A stretch of 64,000 nt of DNA, taken from NCBI GenBank assembly GCA_009760855.2, contig WPIO01000004.1:9326001-9390000 (forward strand), in the 5' to 3' direction. Positions 22,101 to 33,746 of the stretch are shown in pieces (position 1 is the stretch's first letter; every line of letters begins with the position of its first letter). Source of the stretch: Cristatella mucedo. Taxonomy: Eukaryota > Bryozoa > Phylactolaemata > Cristatellidae. A program made the translations under genes and the position numbers. The notes under the pieces are model-generated. The model did no database searches and was not told the DNA's origin. It saw only the letters and a program-made list of their open reading frames with translations.

Positions 22101-24560
22101 TAGAATTGTTTTAGTGCACTTTACAAAAGACAATTTTGTTATCTTTATCATTGTTCTTATTATATCCGTTAATTAATCTTCAATTAGCTTAGAGTGAAAG
22201 ACGCTGCCATCATTTTTCGCTAACCCCCAACCAGTGAAACGGGATTTGATACGATATGATTTACTAAGAATTTTTCAGTCCATCGATTTATTTGATGAGT
22301 CTTATTCAACTAGGCACCGTCTTAATGCTGCCGTCATTTGCCCTTTCCATCTCTAGCTCTGCTATCGCAGGTCAACGGCTTTAGAAAACTTGCAAGCGTA
22401 GCAATCGAGCTCAACGAGCGGTGCTTAATAGGGACCTCTGATTGCAGGCGCCTGCACCCCTTGCTTGCTGAAGAAGCACTTCTAACAAATTGACGAGAGA
22501 CCCTGCTTGTGCACGCTTTTTCCGAAGAGACAAACGCCTGCGGATTTCGATTTCCTTAGCTAGTTACTAGGCTTTCGACATCTCTATAATTAATTTCTCT
22601 CTTTCTCTGCTCACGCACAAACACATTCAAATATGTCAGTAAGCCCTAAAAGGAATCTAAAAAACGTGGATCTATTAATTACTTCAAACATGCGGCATTT
22701 ATGCACTAGTTAAGCTCAGACATGTATTCACACATCCAGACTGGTCTACACTTTCGCAAATGAGTAGGCGCCGCTTACCAACACCAACAATTAGAAATTA
22801 CCAAGCTTAATATATATATATATATATATATATATGTATACATATATATGCAAAATTACTTATATATAAATTAATTTAATGATTGATGAGTAGATTCTTG
22901 CAGCTTGAGGTTTCAGTGATTGTTCAGTAATTGAACGGATCGCAGCGACGAGCACGCGGAAGCGGCTTAAGTAGATCGCAGAGAGGCTCACTCAAGTTGG
23001 GGCAGATTCTGACAAGTCTGTGCAATCTGACGCGGACTTGGGTGAGCTGATTTAATGGATTTGACCAAGCACGAACTTTCCAACGTTCAACTTTAGCCCA
23101 ACTTTAGCATGCGATACTTGTTAGCTAAATGACAATTTCAATATCGACAAACATGCGATATTGAGTCAGAAGCGACAGAAATAATATTCTCATAGTCATG
23201 CAAAGAAATTGAATTTCGTGAAATCCAGATATGCACTCAACTTTTTTCATGACGACATGAAAGGTAAGTTTTTGCCAGCACCACGCCTTGTATTCACCTC
23301 CGGCGCGTCTAACCGATAGGTCATCAATTACACGACAATCGATCGGTAGTTATTGCTGCATATTTCCAGCCGGTGCCATTGGTTAGCAGCAACGCCCTAG
23401 TTCTGAAATATCTGGCTTCCATTGCTTGAATACACTCGCTGATAAACCATATACTGCAGCTATACGTGTAGCCGCTCCGAGCATCCAGGACAATAGACGC
23501 CCCGAACGTAACTCATCTGGCTCTGTGCTGTTCCATTACATCGATGCAGAAGCATTCCGTTCAACCTTAAATGAAAAAGCAACTGTAATCGGCATTTACA
23601 ATTTGATCGCAGCTAATACTTAGTACAGAGACAAAAAAGACGACGGTTTTCTGACTGCACGCGAGTTAGATAGGCAAAAAGTCTGTTCTGCCTCCGCGAG
23701 CGAGTGCAAGCCATCTCTAACATGATGGCAAACTACTTCGACGGTGCACTGCGGAAAAGACAAAAGACTGAGCGCTCATCGGATGCTAGTGGGATAGTTC
23801 GGACAAAGGCGTACTCTCGTAATAATGAGACGCACGGCGCGTACACATGCAATGAATCTCTTGTGTGTAGAAAAGAGCGGCTGGTGGGGAGGGACTGGTC
23901 TATTACTATCAGTAATAGTACGAATAAGAATAAAACATTTATACGTCCCCCTAAGAGAATTAAATATTATTCCTCGTACTCCACAGATGCTGAAATAACT
24001 ATTTCAGTTGGCTAGTCTTAAAAAGCACGGACTCAGTACGTACCGCCAATACACAGGAAAATTTACGCGGACGTAGGGAAAGCTGTAAGAAACTGGTAAG
24101 CTGTTAGCTTCATTTTAAACATCGTAAAGTAAAATGATGACGGATTATATGTCGTTAGAGAGTTCCGGACGACATGAGCATGTGGGCTGAAGGCATGATC
24201 TCCGAGAGATGTGTTAGAGGCAAGATCAAACGAAGAGAGTTAAGGGAGCTGGTGGTGCGACGCTGCTAGGAAGCCTGACTGGGAAGTATTTCGAATTACG
24301 AGGCTGGAGCGAGAGAATCGTGGGAACTAAAGGTGAGCGACTGAACCGTTAATTCGACGCTAGTCTCATTGCAAGCTACAGCTGTCTCAGTACTTAAGTA
24401 GCCCTTACATTTACAGCGGTGCTGTACTCGGCTTGACCAATGGGCAGCATCAGCTTACTTGCTTGCATTAGGCTCGTCGACACACCTAGTCTCTTTGTAA
24501 TAATTAAAACCACCACCGATTACAGTCTATCGATGTTTTGCTAGTGGTGCCGCCGTGCTG
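22101..24560. other. intergenic stretch, no gene recognised
   Basis: AT-rich DNA with a short TA repeat at 22808-22835. The frames at 23426 and 23704 are short and lack recognisable features; the first may hold decayed LINE ORF. Confidence 0.4.
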
Positions 24561-24974
24561 CCACTCCACGTCCTGCTCCTGCTCCTGTGCCCTTAGCTCG
24601 CACGCTTTACCGTTTGCCGGATAAAATACATCCTTGTCGAGCGAGGCTGCATCGCGGCCTTTTGTTGGTCAGACCGACACGCCAGTTGAGCTCTGCTTTT
24701 TTTCTTTCTCGCCAGCGAATACTGTTCTTTATGTCGACTCACGGGTCATTCCCGGTACCGTCTGTCCCCTCGCCTATCCGGCCAGCAGAGCGCAAGCGTT
24801 TCATGTCGACCGCCCCCCAAGGCTGCAGCTCAGCCCGGTTAGTCTGTCTGTTTTTCGAACAGCATCGTACAGGCTCTTCTCGTTTTAAATCCAGCAACGC
24901 TAGCGCAGCTAATCGACGGTCACTAGCAGAGCTTAATGCACAGCTGCTGCACGCCGAGCTCCTGTCTAAATTTT

Positions 24975-25032
24975 GCGAAACCGGAGAGAGAGAGAGAGAG
25001 AGAGAGAGGGGAGAAAAAAGAGAGAGAGAGAT
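24975..25032. repeat. (GA)n repeat
   Basis: Two GA runs split by GGGAGAAAAA. Confidence 0.85.
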
Positions 25033-25159
25033 CGGGGATGCGACCGCACCAGCGGCTCACCTCGAAGACGGTCTTCTGAGCTCGCCCTCCTTGTATCCGG
25101 GAACGTGCTTCTCCTTTTGCCGTTTCGTCAGCTCTTCGCGGTACAAATCCCTGCCATCG

Positions 25160-25860
25160 CCAAGCCAATAGCACGTCGCCGTTCTCGCGGCGGTGGGACT
25201 TGCGGCCCCGGACGAGTTGATTCGCTCCCCTCCGACGAATGGAGGAGTTTCAGCTAAAAGCGAGCACGAGCCAGCCGCTCGTTCCGAGGCGCGTCCGCTC
25301 GCTACTACGCAAAAGGGCGCAAGATTTGCAGACGGCTTTGCGACGACGACGACGACGACGACGCTCGCCCCAGCGCTGCCTACCGCTGCTGTCGCGGCCT
25401 CGGACGGACGAGCCGATGCGGACGTTCGACGCCCACGCCCCCGACGCTCCGCCGCCGCCGCCGCTCGCCGGTCGCCGGCGGCCGCCGCCGGCGGCTTTTC
25501 GCGCGAACGAGAAAGCTTCGGCTGCGCTCACCGGCCGAGGACTGCAAATCGAAGAGAGTGCGAGGCGCCGCGCAAACGAGTTGGCCGGCGTCGTCGTTCG
25601 CGCTAGCGGCCGCTCGAGCGCCTCGCCGTCTGCCGTCGCGACTTTCGTCGTAAGGCTCCGTCGGACTCAGAGCGGCTCGCTGCCCGCCAGACGCCGCTGT
25701 CCGAGAGCCTTCAGTTTCGCTGAGGCGCCGTCTTGAGTCGCCGCCTCAGCGACGCATCCGCCGCTCCAGCGCGCGCCGACCTCGCCGCCGGCGTTACAGA
25801 ACCAGCGATCCGCCGACGGGACAATGTCACGTGCTCCGACCGGCAGCAGCGCGCTTTAAT
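25160..25860. promoter_or_regulatory. CpG-rich block, possible promoter
   Basis: Dense CpG and GCC/GAC repeats, unlike the AT-rich flanks, with a GCCAAT element near 25160. Open frames exist on both strands at once (plus 25239-25736 among them), which is expected from base composition and is not evidence of a protein. Which gene it would serve is unclear. Confidence 0.4.
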
Positions 25861-26129
25861 TGCGAAAGACGAGGCGGCGCTACAGCAGTGATTTAGAAGG
25901 AACTCGGCTGCCGTTTCGTCGTGGTATTGCAGCTGCGTCGCCGCTCGATTCAAACTTGTAGCGAGAAACCTAGTGCTAAAATTAGCATTCAAACTGAAAA
26001 AAAATTCCTGCCGTCCAAGTACGAATGCCAGCAAAACGTGTTGCATGGGAATTAAGAAAGTTCGACAATGTTTAGCTTGCGTCATCTGCATAAGAATTAA
26101 AGCCTCGATTTTTAAGGGCGATTACACCA

Positions 26130-26130
26130 G

Positions 26131-26209
<79 letters not shown>
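26130..26209. repeat. (GA)n microsatellite
   Basis: An unbroken GA run of about 78 bases. Confidence 0.95.
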
Positions 26210-26211
<2 letters not shown>

Positions 26212-26384
26212 GTACACATCGTCAAAAGAACTGGACAAAGCACAGATCTAATAGCAATACTCCATAATTTAACGATTCCAAGGATGACATTGTTGACATC
26301 TACGCTTTGAAATGTTTCACTGAGAGAAGAAATCTTGAGTCCTGTCCAGCCAGTGATGCACGGGGCTGTCCTCACCCAGCGATA

Positions 26385-26560
26385 TACAGATAATTCATTC
26401 GCATAGCGCCCTAAGAGAACCAACAATCTCTAATCAGCCGCGTCGTATATGTCACAGGGCTCGAGGCCACCACCTCGGCTATCAAATGCATTCACCTTGC
26501 TCTCGGTCGCTAGAGGCGAGCACCTTAACCACTACGATAAGCGAGCGCGGCATATATATG
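26385..26560 (-). mobile_element. SINE type V
   Basis: Reversed order on the plus strand: tail block CATAGCGCCCTAAGAGAACC first, then GGGCTCGAGGCCACCACCTC (reverse B-box), then GGCGAGCACCTTAACCACTA (reverse head). Confidence 0.6.
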
Positions 26561-26631
26561 TGAACCACAGACCGTTGTGCCAGCCGAGTTCTGGTTACAA
26601 TATACCTTTATTAGATACTTATTTTCTCCGT

Positions 26632-26643
26632 CTCTCTCTCCAC

Positions 26644-26718
<75 letters not shown>

Positions 26719-26802
26719 GCTCTCTCTCTCTCTCTCTCTCTCTCTAGCCTCTCTCTCTCTAGCCTCTCTCTCCACCTCTCTCTCTCTCTCTCTCTCTCTC
26801 TC

Positions 26803-26860
<58 letters not shown>
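26632..26860. repeat. (CT)n tract with CCA/AGC interruptions
   Basis: About 230 bases of CT with a few interruptions (CTCCAC, CTAGCCT). Long RE- or SL-repeat frames here are artefacts. Confidence 0.95.
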
Positions 26861-26861
<1 letters not shown>

Positions 26862-26862
<1 letters not shown>

Positions 26863-27067
26863 CCTCTTATGCCACTTCCTGGGCAGTTTAACTGCATCGC
26901 GCAGACTTTGCACTAGGGAGAGTCGAATTTAACAGGCTCTCTCTCTCTCTCTCCACCTCTCTCTATCCACCTCTCTCTCTCTCTCTTTCTCTCGTCTCTT
27001 ATGCCACTTCCTGGGCAGTTTAATTGCATCGCGAAGACTTTGCACTAGCGAGAATCGAAGTTAACAG
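26862..27067. repeat. tandem duplication around a CT tract
   Basis: The 70-base block starting TCTTATGCCACTTCCTGGGC occurs at 26866-26935 and again at 26998-27067, with a second CT tract between. The copies differ at a few bases. Confidence 0.85.
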
Positions 27068-27095
27068 ACGAGTCTAATTAGCAAAGACTGCGTAC

Positions 27096-27300
27096 CTTCT
27101 TGCGAACAGTCCCTGCAGAGCGGAAACGCGCGGACTCTCGACGGCTGACTTTCTCGGGCTGGCAGAGCGCGAGCGGTTTGTCCAAGTGGTGAAATCGGCG
27201 CCTGTGCCGAAGTCGGACGTTCGGACGAACAGATTGCTGACCTCGGCTGTGGCGTCGAAGGCTTTTGGAGACATCGCTGTCTCGCTCTCCAAGCCCAGCT
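27096..27300 (-). CDS. possible internal exon, function unknown
   Basis: On the minus strand an acceptor (TTGGTAG) and a donor (GTACGC) bracket 205 bases open in two frames. The better one reads AFDATAEVSNLFVRTSDFGT and SRSASPRKSAVESPRVSALQ, with Ser/Arg phospho-site-like sequence. Entry phase 1, exit phase 2. No partner exon is certain. A 29-base block at about 25.06-25.09 kb has a fitting phase but a poor acceptor. Confidence 0.25.
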
Positions 27301-27619
27301 CTACCAACGTAGATTAGGTACAGCTCTTCCTTACAACCAATATGTGTTTGTGTACGAGAAGGACACGCGAATCTTCGGGATGGACACATGAATGACTGCA
27401 CGCTCTAATCCCGCAATGACAGCTGGTGCCGTTTTCCGGAACGAAAAAAGTCCACTTCCATATACGGTATTCAAAATGGATGTTAAGACTGTGCGTGACT
27501 AGAAAGAAAACTCTAGCGTAACCAATGCTTCAGCACTATGGATCATTTCCAGACGGAAATACATACTTGTACATTTATACACACTTACCTGTTTGTATCA
27601 AAATATAACAATATTGGCG

Positions 27620-27760
27620 ATAAAGCATTTGTATAGCACCCTAAGAGAACTAAGTCTCTGTGTGTGCACTTTTTATTTGCTGGAAAAGAGCACGTCAACC
27701 AACCGAATAGTGATAACATACAAATTCGGCACGTCTAAGCAATAAACATGATTCACTTGG
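27620..27760 (-). mobile_element. LINE A 3' tail
   Basis: Reverse of the conserved tail: CATTTGTATAGCACCCTAAG, AGAACTAAGTCTCT and TTATTTGCTGG. Confidence 0.65.
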
Positions 27761-28980
27761 AGGGATAAAATATGTATATACACTTAGTCTAGATGTAGTA
27801 TATAAAACCTGCAGACTTCTTGTAAATTTACCTGCGAATTTACTTTAAATTTACTGGTACGTTCATACTTAAACTAAGCTTTATCGATATCCGGCGAATA
27901 TTACATACAATTCCTGCTTAACTACAAATAATTAGGAACGTATTTCCTAAAGTTTGACGACTGAAGAGAGTCAGTCACACTGAAAATAACTCTCAGACTC
28001 AGAGATGGAAACTCGTCGCTCGCGCATTCAATCCACGGCTGTGACCTTGAATGTTTACTTTTACGTTTGAATACAACCTAATTAGAATCAGGCCCATAGT
28101 CAGGAGTCTTTTTAGAGAAAGTCTAAATTTATACCTTGAGAGGGTTTGAGCTGAAATTACCAAAAGTGTCAAGTCATACAACGCATTTTCAAATCCTGAG
28201 GGCTAAAGCCAAGAGCAGACGCGATGTCTTCAAAAAAGCACCCAATTCTACTTGAAGCGAATGGGCAGTTCGATGTTAGAGGTTTTAGAGAGCCAATTTC
28301 CCTATTTTAGTAGTGCTACAGATAAGGAAACAATAATAGCTGTCAGCTGGCAGTATCCAGGGTAATCAGAATACAGTGTATGAATTTTAATTTTCGGTCA
28401 ACAGGAAGCTGCGGTTGTAAGGGCCTATAATGCTTTTCTTCAGCGTACTGAATATATATTACCCGCCTGGTCGCGCCGCAGTGCAAACATGCTGGACAAA
28501 ACATGCGAAGCGATGCGGCTGCAATGGTAACCTTGATCCCTCGAGCTTGTTCGCTACGCTAGTACCGACAGGTCATGCCCACTTAACAGGATATGAAAAG
28601 GGTTTAAGAGCCAGCTTTTTTGGGCAATTCCGGAGCCCGAGAGTGCTCGAGAAAGCACCGAGGGCCCTCTCACAAGCCACGTGCTCGGAGGAGCTGCGGC
28701 GCCGCTAGCCGGGACGTCTAAGTGGAGTGTACGTTGCCTCCCTGGCCAGACAAAGTGAAGCTGCGTAAGCTAAACTCGCTGCCCGACGACCGACTGATTT
28801 AGTTCACCTAAAAAAAAAGAACATCGGTCGCCCTCTTCTGAAGAAACAACTTGAAATAGCACACTGTAGGTGCTCTGCCGCCCAGAAAGACTGCTTAGTC
28901 CTCACTGAAAAGGTGGAATACATAATTTCTGCACACCCTGACGATTCGCATCGCGGATTCGCCTCCCCAAAATCCTATTG

Positions 28981-29030
<50 letters not shown>

Positions 29031-30211
29031 CGTTTTAATCGTATCAAAATAGTATTAATCGTATTAAGATATTAAGATTCATCTAAGCAGTGAAAGAGCA
29101 AGGGGAAGGGCGGTTTTTGTCCTCTACCCTCTCTATAGGGGAGGGGGTTGCGATCTGGGCCGCATCCTATTCCTACTGCCTCTCGACAGTCACTAACGGA
29201 AAAATTATACCCTACTTCCACTCGATGAGCAACCGCCGAATTCGTGTCAAATAAACGCTACGACTGTGAGCTATAGTTTTTTCGCTAGTTGCAAGCCTTA
29301 TCCGTCTTTATGGAAATCTTGCAGGTCCTTACTGCACAGGCAGTTATAGAGAGACTTGCCTCCTCCAGACGAAAATCATTACTCAACCACTGCGCCTAAG
29401 CAGAGATTGGTGCTAAAATTTGGAGATCCCGGAGAGGCCTGCCGAAAGCACTACCTGCAGGCAAGCTTCTATAGACTACGTTACAAACACTCGCTGTGTG
29501 ACTTCCACGTCCGGTCAGAAATAGGCCGCAAACGCAGCGCTCGCAACGGCGCTAGTGACGCTGACGCTAGTGACGCTGATGACGCCGAAACCTTGTAGCA
29601 CGGCTAGCGACTTGTGCGTGCTGCACCAATGCACGCAATTATGCCGAAAGTAGCAGGAACATGGCAGAAATGGGCTTATATGCGGCCTCGGCCATAGATT
29701 ATCGCATAAGCGTTACAATTCAGGATTAACGGCGAATCATGCGTATCAGCCAATAGCTGTCTGGCTTAGCTGTGCGGCCGTTTCAATATGTCTCTATTTA
29801 CGTCTTTGCCCCTCTAAATTGTGACCATATTAAAAAATAAATAAAAAGCAATTTCCCCTTAGAAACTCGCTCGCATCTCCGTGGGCTCGGACGGCGACCC
29901 GACCCGGAGGCCAAATTTAGCCCCACCCATAAAAGCACGCAGTAGCCCCTCTCTAGAACACTTTGAAGCTGCCGCACCCAAGGCACACGCCTCCAGACAA
30001 CCTCTAGAGCTCCTCTCTGGAAGCCCGCAAAGAGAGAGAGTTCCCCGCACCTCCACGCTTTTTAAAGGGGGGGGGGGGCGAAGGGAGGCTAGAGGGGGCG
30101 TTCCCGGCGGCTAGTCACCGACGCCGCTTCCGGGTCACCGTCTTCGAGGGGGAGCGGCTAAGTGGCGCGTCGGGGCGAAATTAAGGTCGTCTCGCTGGCT
30201 CGGCGGTCTAG
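27761..30211. other. stretch downstream of the LRR gene, no gene recognised
   Basis: Holds an AT microsatellite (28980-29028), a CpG-rich patch near 28.65 kb, and a short frame (29356-29598) ending in a small tandem Ser-Asp-Ala repeat. Nothing supports a gene. Confidence 0.35.
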
Positions 30212-30491
30212 TTATGCGCTAATGCTGGAGGCCAGCGCTTCGCGCCTCTTCTTGCCTCTCTGTGGCATTGTGACTGTAAGGAGCGTTCTGACGTTTGGCG
30301 GAGCGGTCTCGGAACTCGTCGCTGGAAGTGAATCCCTAGACGGCGGCATCGCAGGCGCAGGCAGGTAAGTGGTAGCTGCCCGGCTCGCTGCCGTCGACGC
30401 CATCGCGGAGGCAGCAGCGCTGACGCCCTCTGCACTCGCTTGATGGACTGTCTCTAGCCCGGCCGTTGACGTGCTCCTCTCCGCTGGCTGC
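30212..30491 (-). CDS. LRR gene, exon 15 (terminal)
   Basis: Acceptor TTTTCCACAG before 30491. The first base completes a Gly codon, then QPAERSTSTAGLETVHQAS. Ala/Ser/Thr-rich, ending RTLLTVTMPQRGKKRREALA and a TAA at 30214-30212. No good internal donor, so this is probably the true end. Confidence 0.7.
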
Positions 30492-33400
30492 CTGTGGAAA
30501 AACCAGGTATACACGAGGCGCCAACACTACCCTTTCATTCAAACGACACTCAATTAATTTCTTTCTCTCTAAATAAATAAATAAAGAAATAAAGGAAGCG
30601 ATAAGTAATGTCCGTACCCGTCCCGTGGCTGATCTGGTAGATTCTTAGAGATTTCAATTTCAGCAGTTCTTGCGGAAGATTCTGCCTAAAACAAAAAGTA
30701 ACCACCGACTTAACCATGAGTGATCTGCAACAACATTAGCATTCCTTTAAAAAGAAGTGCTTTTTAAGTGCACCAACCTTGACTGTTTTATCACAATTAA
30801 AAAGCTTACTTGCTGTCGAATTCCACAAAAATCAATATTACTATTATTTATTTGTATATATGTATAGCTATACATATGTATAAATACTAGTAAATACAAA
30901 GATACGTGCATGTTTGCTCAAATAGTTCAATATCAAATACATAAGTTCTTTGTGAAATTCGAAATCTTGATGAGGTTTAACATAGTGCTCCTCTTCTAAG
31001 CAAATCTAGACTTTCCAAGGCTCTCAAAAAATTAAAGCAGAAATATTAGCGCCAAGTTTGCATAGCTTGGGCACTACGTACGTACTCTCTGATCTTGTTC
31101 TTGACGTGCAGATGCTGGCACGGACCCTGTTTCAGAGTCATTACCAACAACTTGTCCAGGTTCCTCGAAGCTGGGAAGCGTAATTTCCCGATGAGATGTC
31201 ATCTCATTGTTCCCCACAGCTTGAAAGCTGTGCCTAAAGAGCGTAATGACCGTGGAAAAAAGTAGCAGTACAAATGCGGAACAACGCAACAGATCACAAA
31301 AGGAAATGAAATTGACTAATATCAGTTTTAATCTTTACCCGTGAACCCACATGAAAGTTGCTTTCAGTAGCACGCCGTTAGCTTGCATGATGCTTCTGCG
31401 ACGCATGCTAATGGCTAGTGGATGCTTAACTGTCACTATTTTTGTACAGCACCTTTGGAAACTTGTCTTTTTTCTTATGTGCTTTGAGTGCTTACCTGTG
31501 CAAGACTCATTGCAACTACTAACAAGTACAAATAAGCGTCTTACTGTATGCTTTTGCATGTTTGTTTAAGCATGATACTTAAGCGGGATTTTACAAAAGC
31601 GCTTTGTTAATTCTTTCAGCCAGATGTGTAGCACTTGAAAAGTGAACTGTTCTGGTCTCACGTTCATACCATCTGCTGCCTTTTGTTAATGACTTGCACA
31701 GGTAGTAACTGTAAACAGGTCGTTAGAAAGGAGCTAGAAAATGACTTCATTGACCCATTATGGAACATCCTTTCCAGCCGTCCTGAGCTGCTACTTCCAT
31801 GCTACTCACTGCATCAGCTGCTCTCCTGACTCTGCTATGCTTCACACTTTCTCTTTTTGTTGCGTGAGATGAAGTCTGCTGGCTACGCAATGCGTGCCGT
31901 AAGCCGCTTAGGCCGTGATTGCGCTTTACAAAACTCTCATACGTAACACCCACGTAGTCTTTGTGGCTTTGTGGAGTTACAGACGGAGATACATATATAT
32001 TGTACGACACATTAAAATTAGAATTAGCATTTGCAGTTAAGATTTCATGTTACTGTTCTTGGCAGAACTGCACAACCATTGGAAAGCTACCAGCTAGCCA
32101 AATGTGATAAGTGTGACTTATATACACGTGTAGGGCTTATCTAAAGTCCAGTTAAACCTACCTGAGTCTGCCATTTTCTTTGGATTTCCAGTAGCTTTGA
32201 GTGTTATCCCAGGCAAAGTTTTTCACGTCAATATAAACGTACTGGTCGGCAGGTTGGATGCCTTTTGAAATTGTGGAACCATTTACTAAAAGAAGCAATT
32301 AGAAAGGGTTTTTGAGCATCGTCGGTCCCTTAAGAAACAAAGAAAGTGAGTATTTATACTGGCAAACTATTCAGGAATGCAAATAGTGCATAAGCAGTAG
32401 TTTGAAATGACAGAGTGCTACAAGAGTCCTGAGGCTGCCGTAGGACTTTGTCCTTAAAACATTTCTCTATAGTTCAGGAGATATACTGTAGGTACAAGCT
32501 GACGTCAGTAATTTCATATCGTGCATTTATCCTTTCCATTCTCAGAAACAATATTCGGTACAATTGTTTCATCTTTATTCTGCCTGTTGTCTCGGTACTG
32601 TGCAAACTAAAAGTTCTTCACTAAAAGCATGCCTACAAGAATATTTCGTGTGGTTTACAGTAATTAAATCACTGCCACAGATCTTATTATTACAGTCGAC
32701 TCCACTTATAAGAAAGTGCTCGGGCCGGCTAATGGCCATTGTTATAGGCGGAGTATTCCCATAGGTGGAGTGAGAGAGAGAGACATAGAGCTCGATTATA
32801 TCTGGGGCGAGCATGCCTATATCCGATATTCTTATACGCGGAGTCGACTATATTGCTGGTGGGATACGGCTACAAGAAAAAGACAGCGACGTCAAGCCTC
32901 CGCGTCTTTCTTGCTTGATCTCATAGCACAACCCCCAGGCCACTTACAGCGTAGGTGTGCACATGTAATGGATATGCACCTGTGCTGATCGTATTTTAGA
33001 TTGAAATCTATACCAATTGACTAATAAAAACAAATTAGCCATGCGAGCTCCTTATAATAATAATAATAATAATAATAATGTACTTGATAAAGCGCCCTCA
33101 GAGAACTTAATCTCTTTCAAGGCGCTTTTCATTTGCTGCAAAGGGAATGCTCTTCTTGGTATTTGTTCCTCAAAGTAAGTACACACGACATACAGCCATA
33201 GTAATACAATGAGGCCTTTAGTGATGCTGCGAGTGTGTTACCTGACAATTGCTCGACCTGAATGAGTGCTAGATCAGCCTGAGGCAGCGATACCATCCTC
33301 GCAATACTTTGTGGAGCAATGAGTATTTTGTCACCGATCCCTACAAGTTATTAAACTTAGCTTGCATCACTAAAGTAATGAGTGCTGGAGACCAAGAGAA

Positions 33401-33715
33401 GCAACAAACAACCTTCAGTGTAAAACAAGATATTTTGCCGAGAAAAGCGTGCAAAACCATGCAAGAAAGAGCTCTGGGCCGCAGCCTAGCAGGATCTCCA
33501 GCCAGCAAGGTGCACCGAATCATGCATACGCAAGCACTCAAAGCACACAAGACAAAAAGTCACAGTTATCAGGGGTGCTATATATTCATATTGCTATTGT
33601 CCTTAATCATTATGCACAACATGAATGAAGAGATTAGGTAGTGCAGCCTCTTTTTTACCAGCTTCATGATTGTGCCATTGTATGAGAATGAGAGTGCATG
33701 TGCATGTGCATACAC

Positions 33716-33746
<31 letters not shown>

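Noticed and set aside
24587-25171. 194-codon plus-strand frame
   Set aside because: Runs through a GA repeat, has no domain, and overlaps open frames on the other strand.
25239-25736. 165-codon frame in the CpG block
   Set aside because: Several frames on both strands are open at once; low-complexity Arg/Pro/Ala sequence only.
26449-26916. 155-codon Ser/Leu repeat frame and its Arg/Glu antisense
   Set aside because: Translations of the CT tract.
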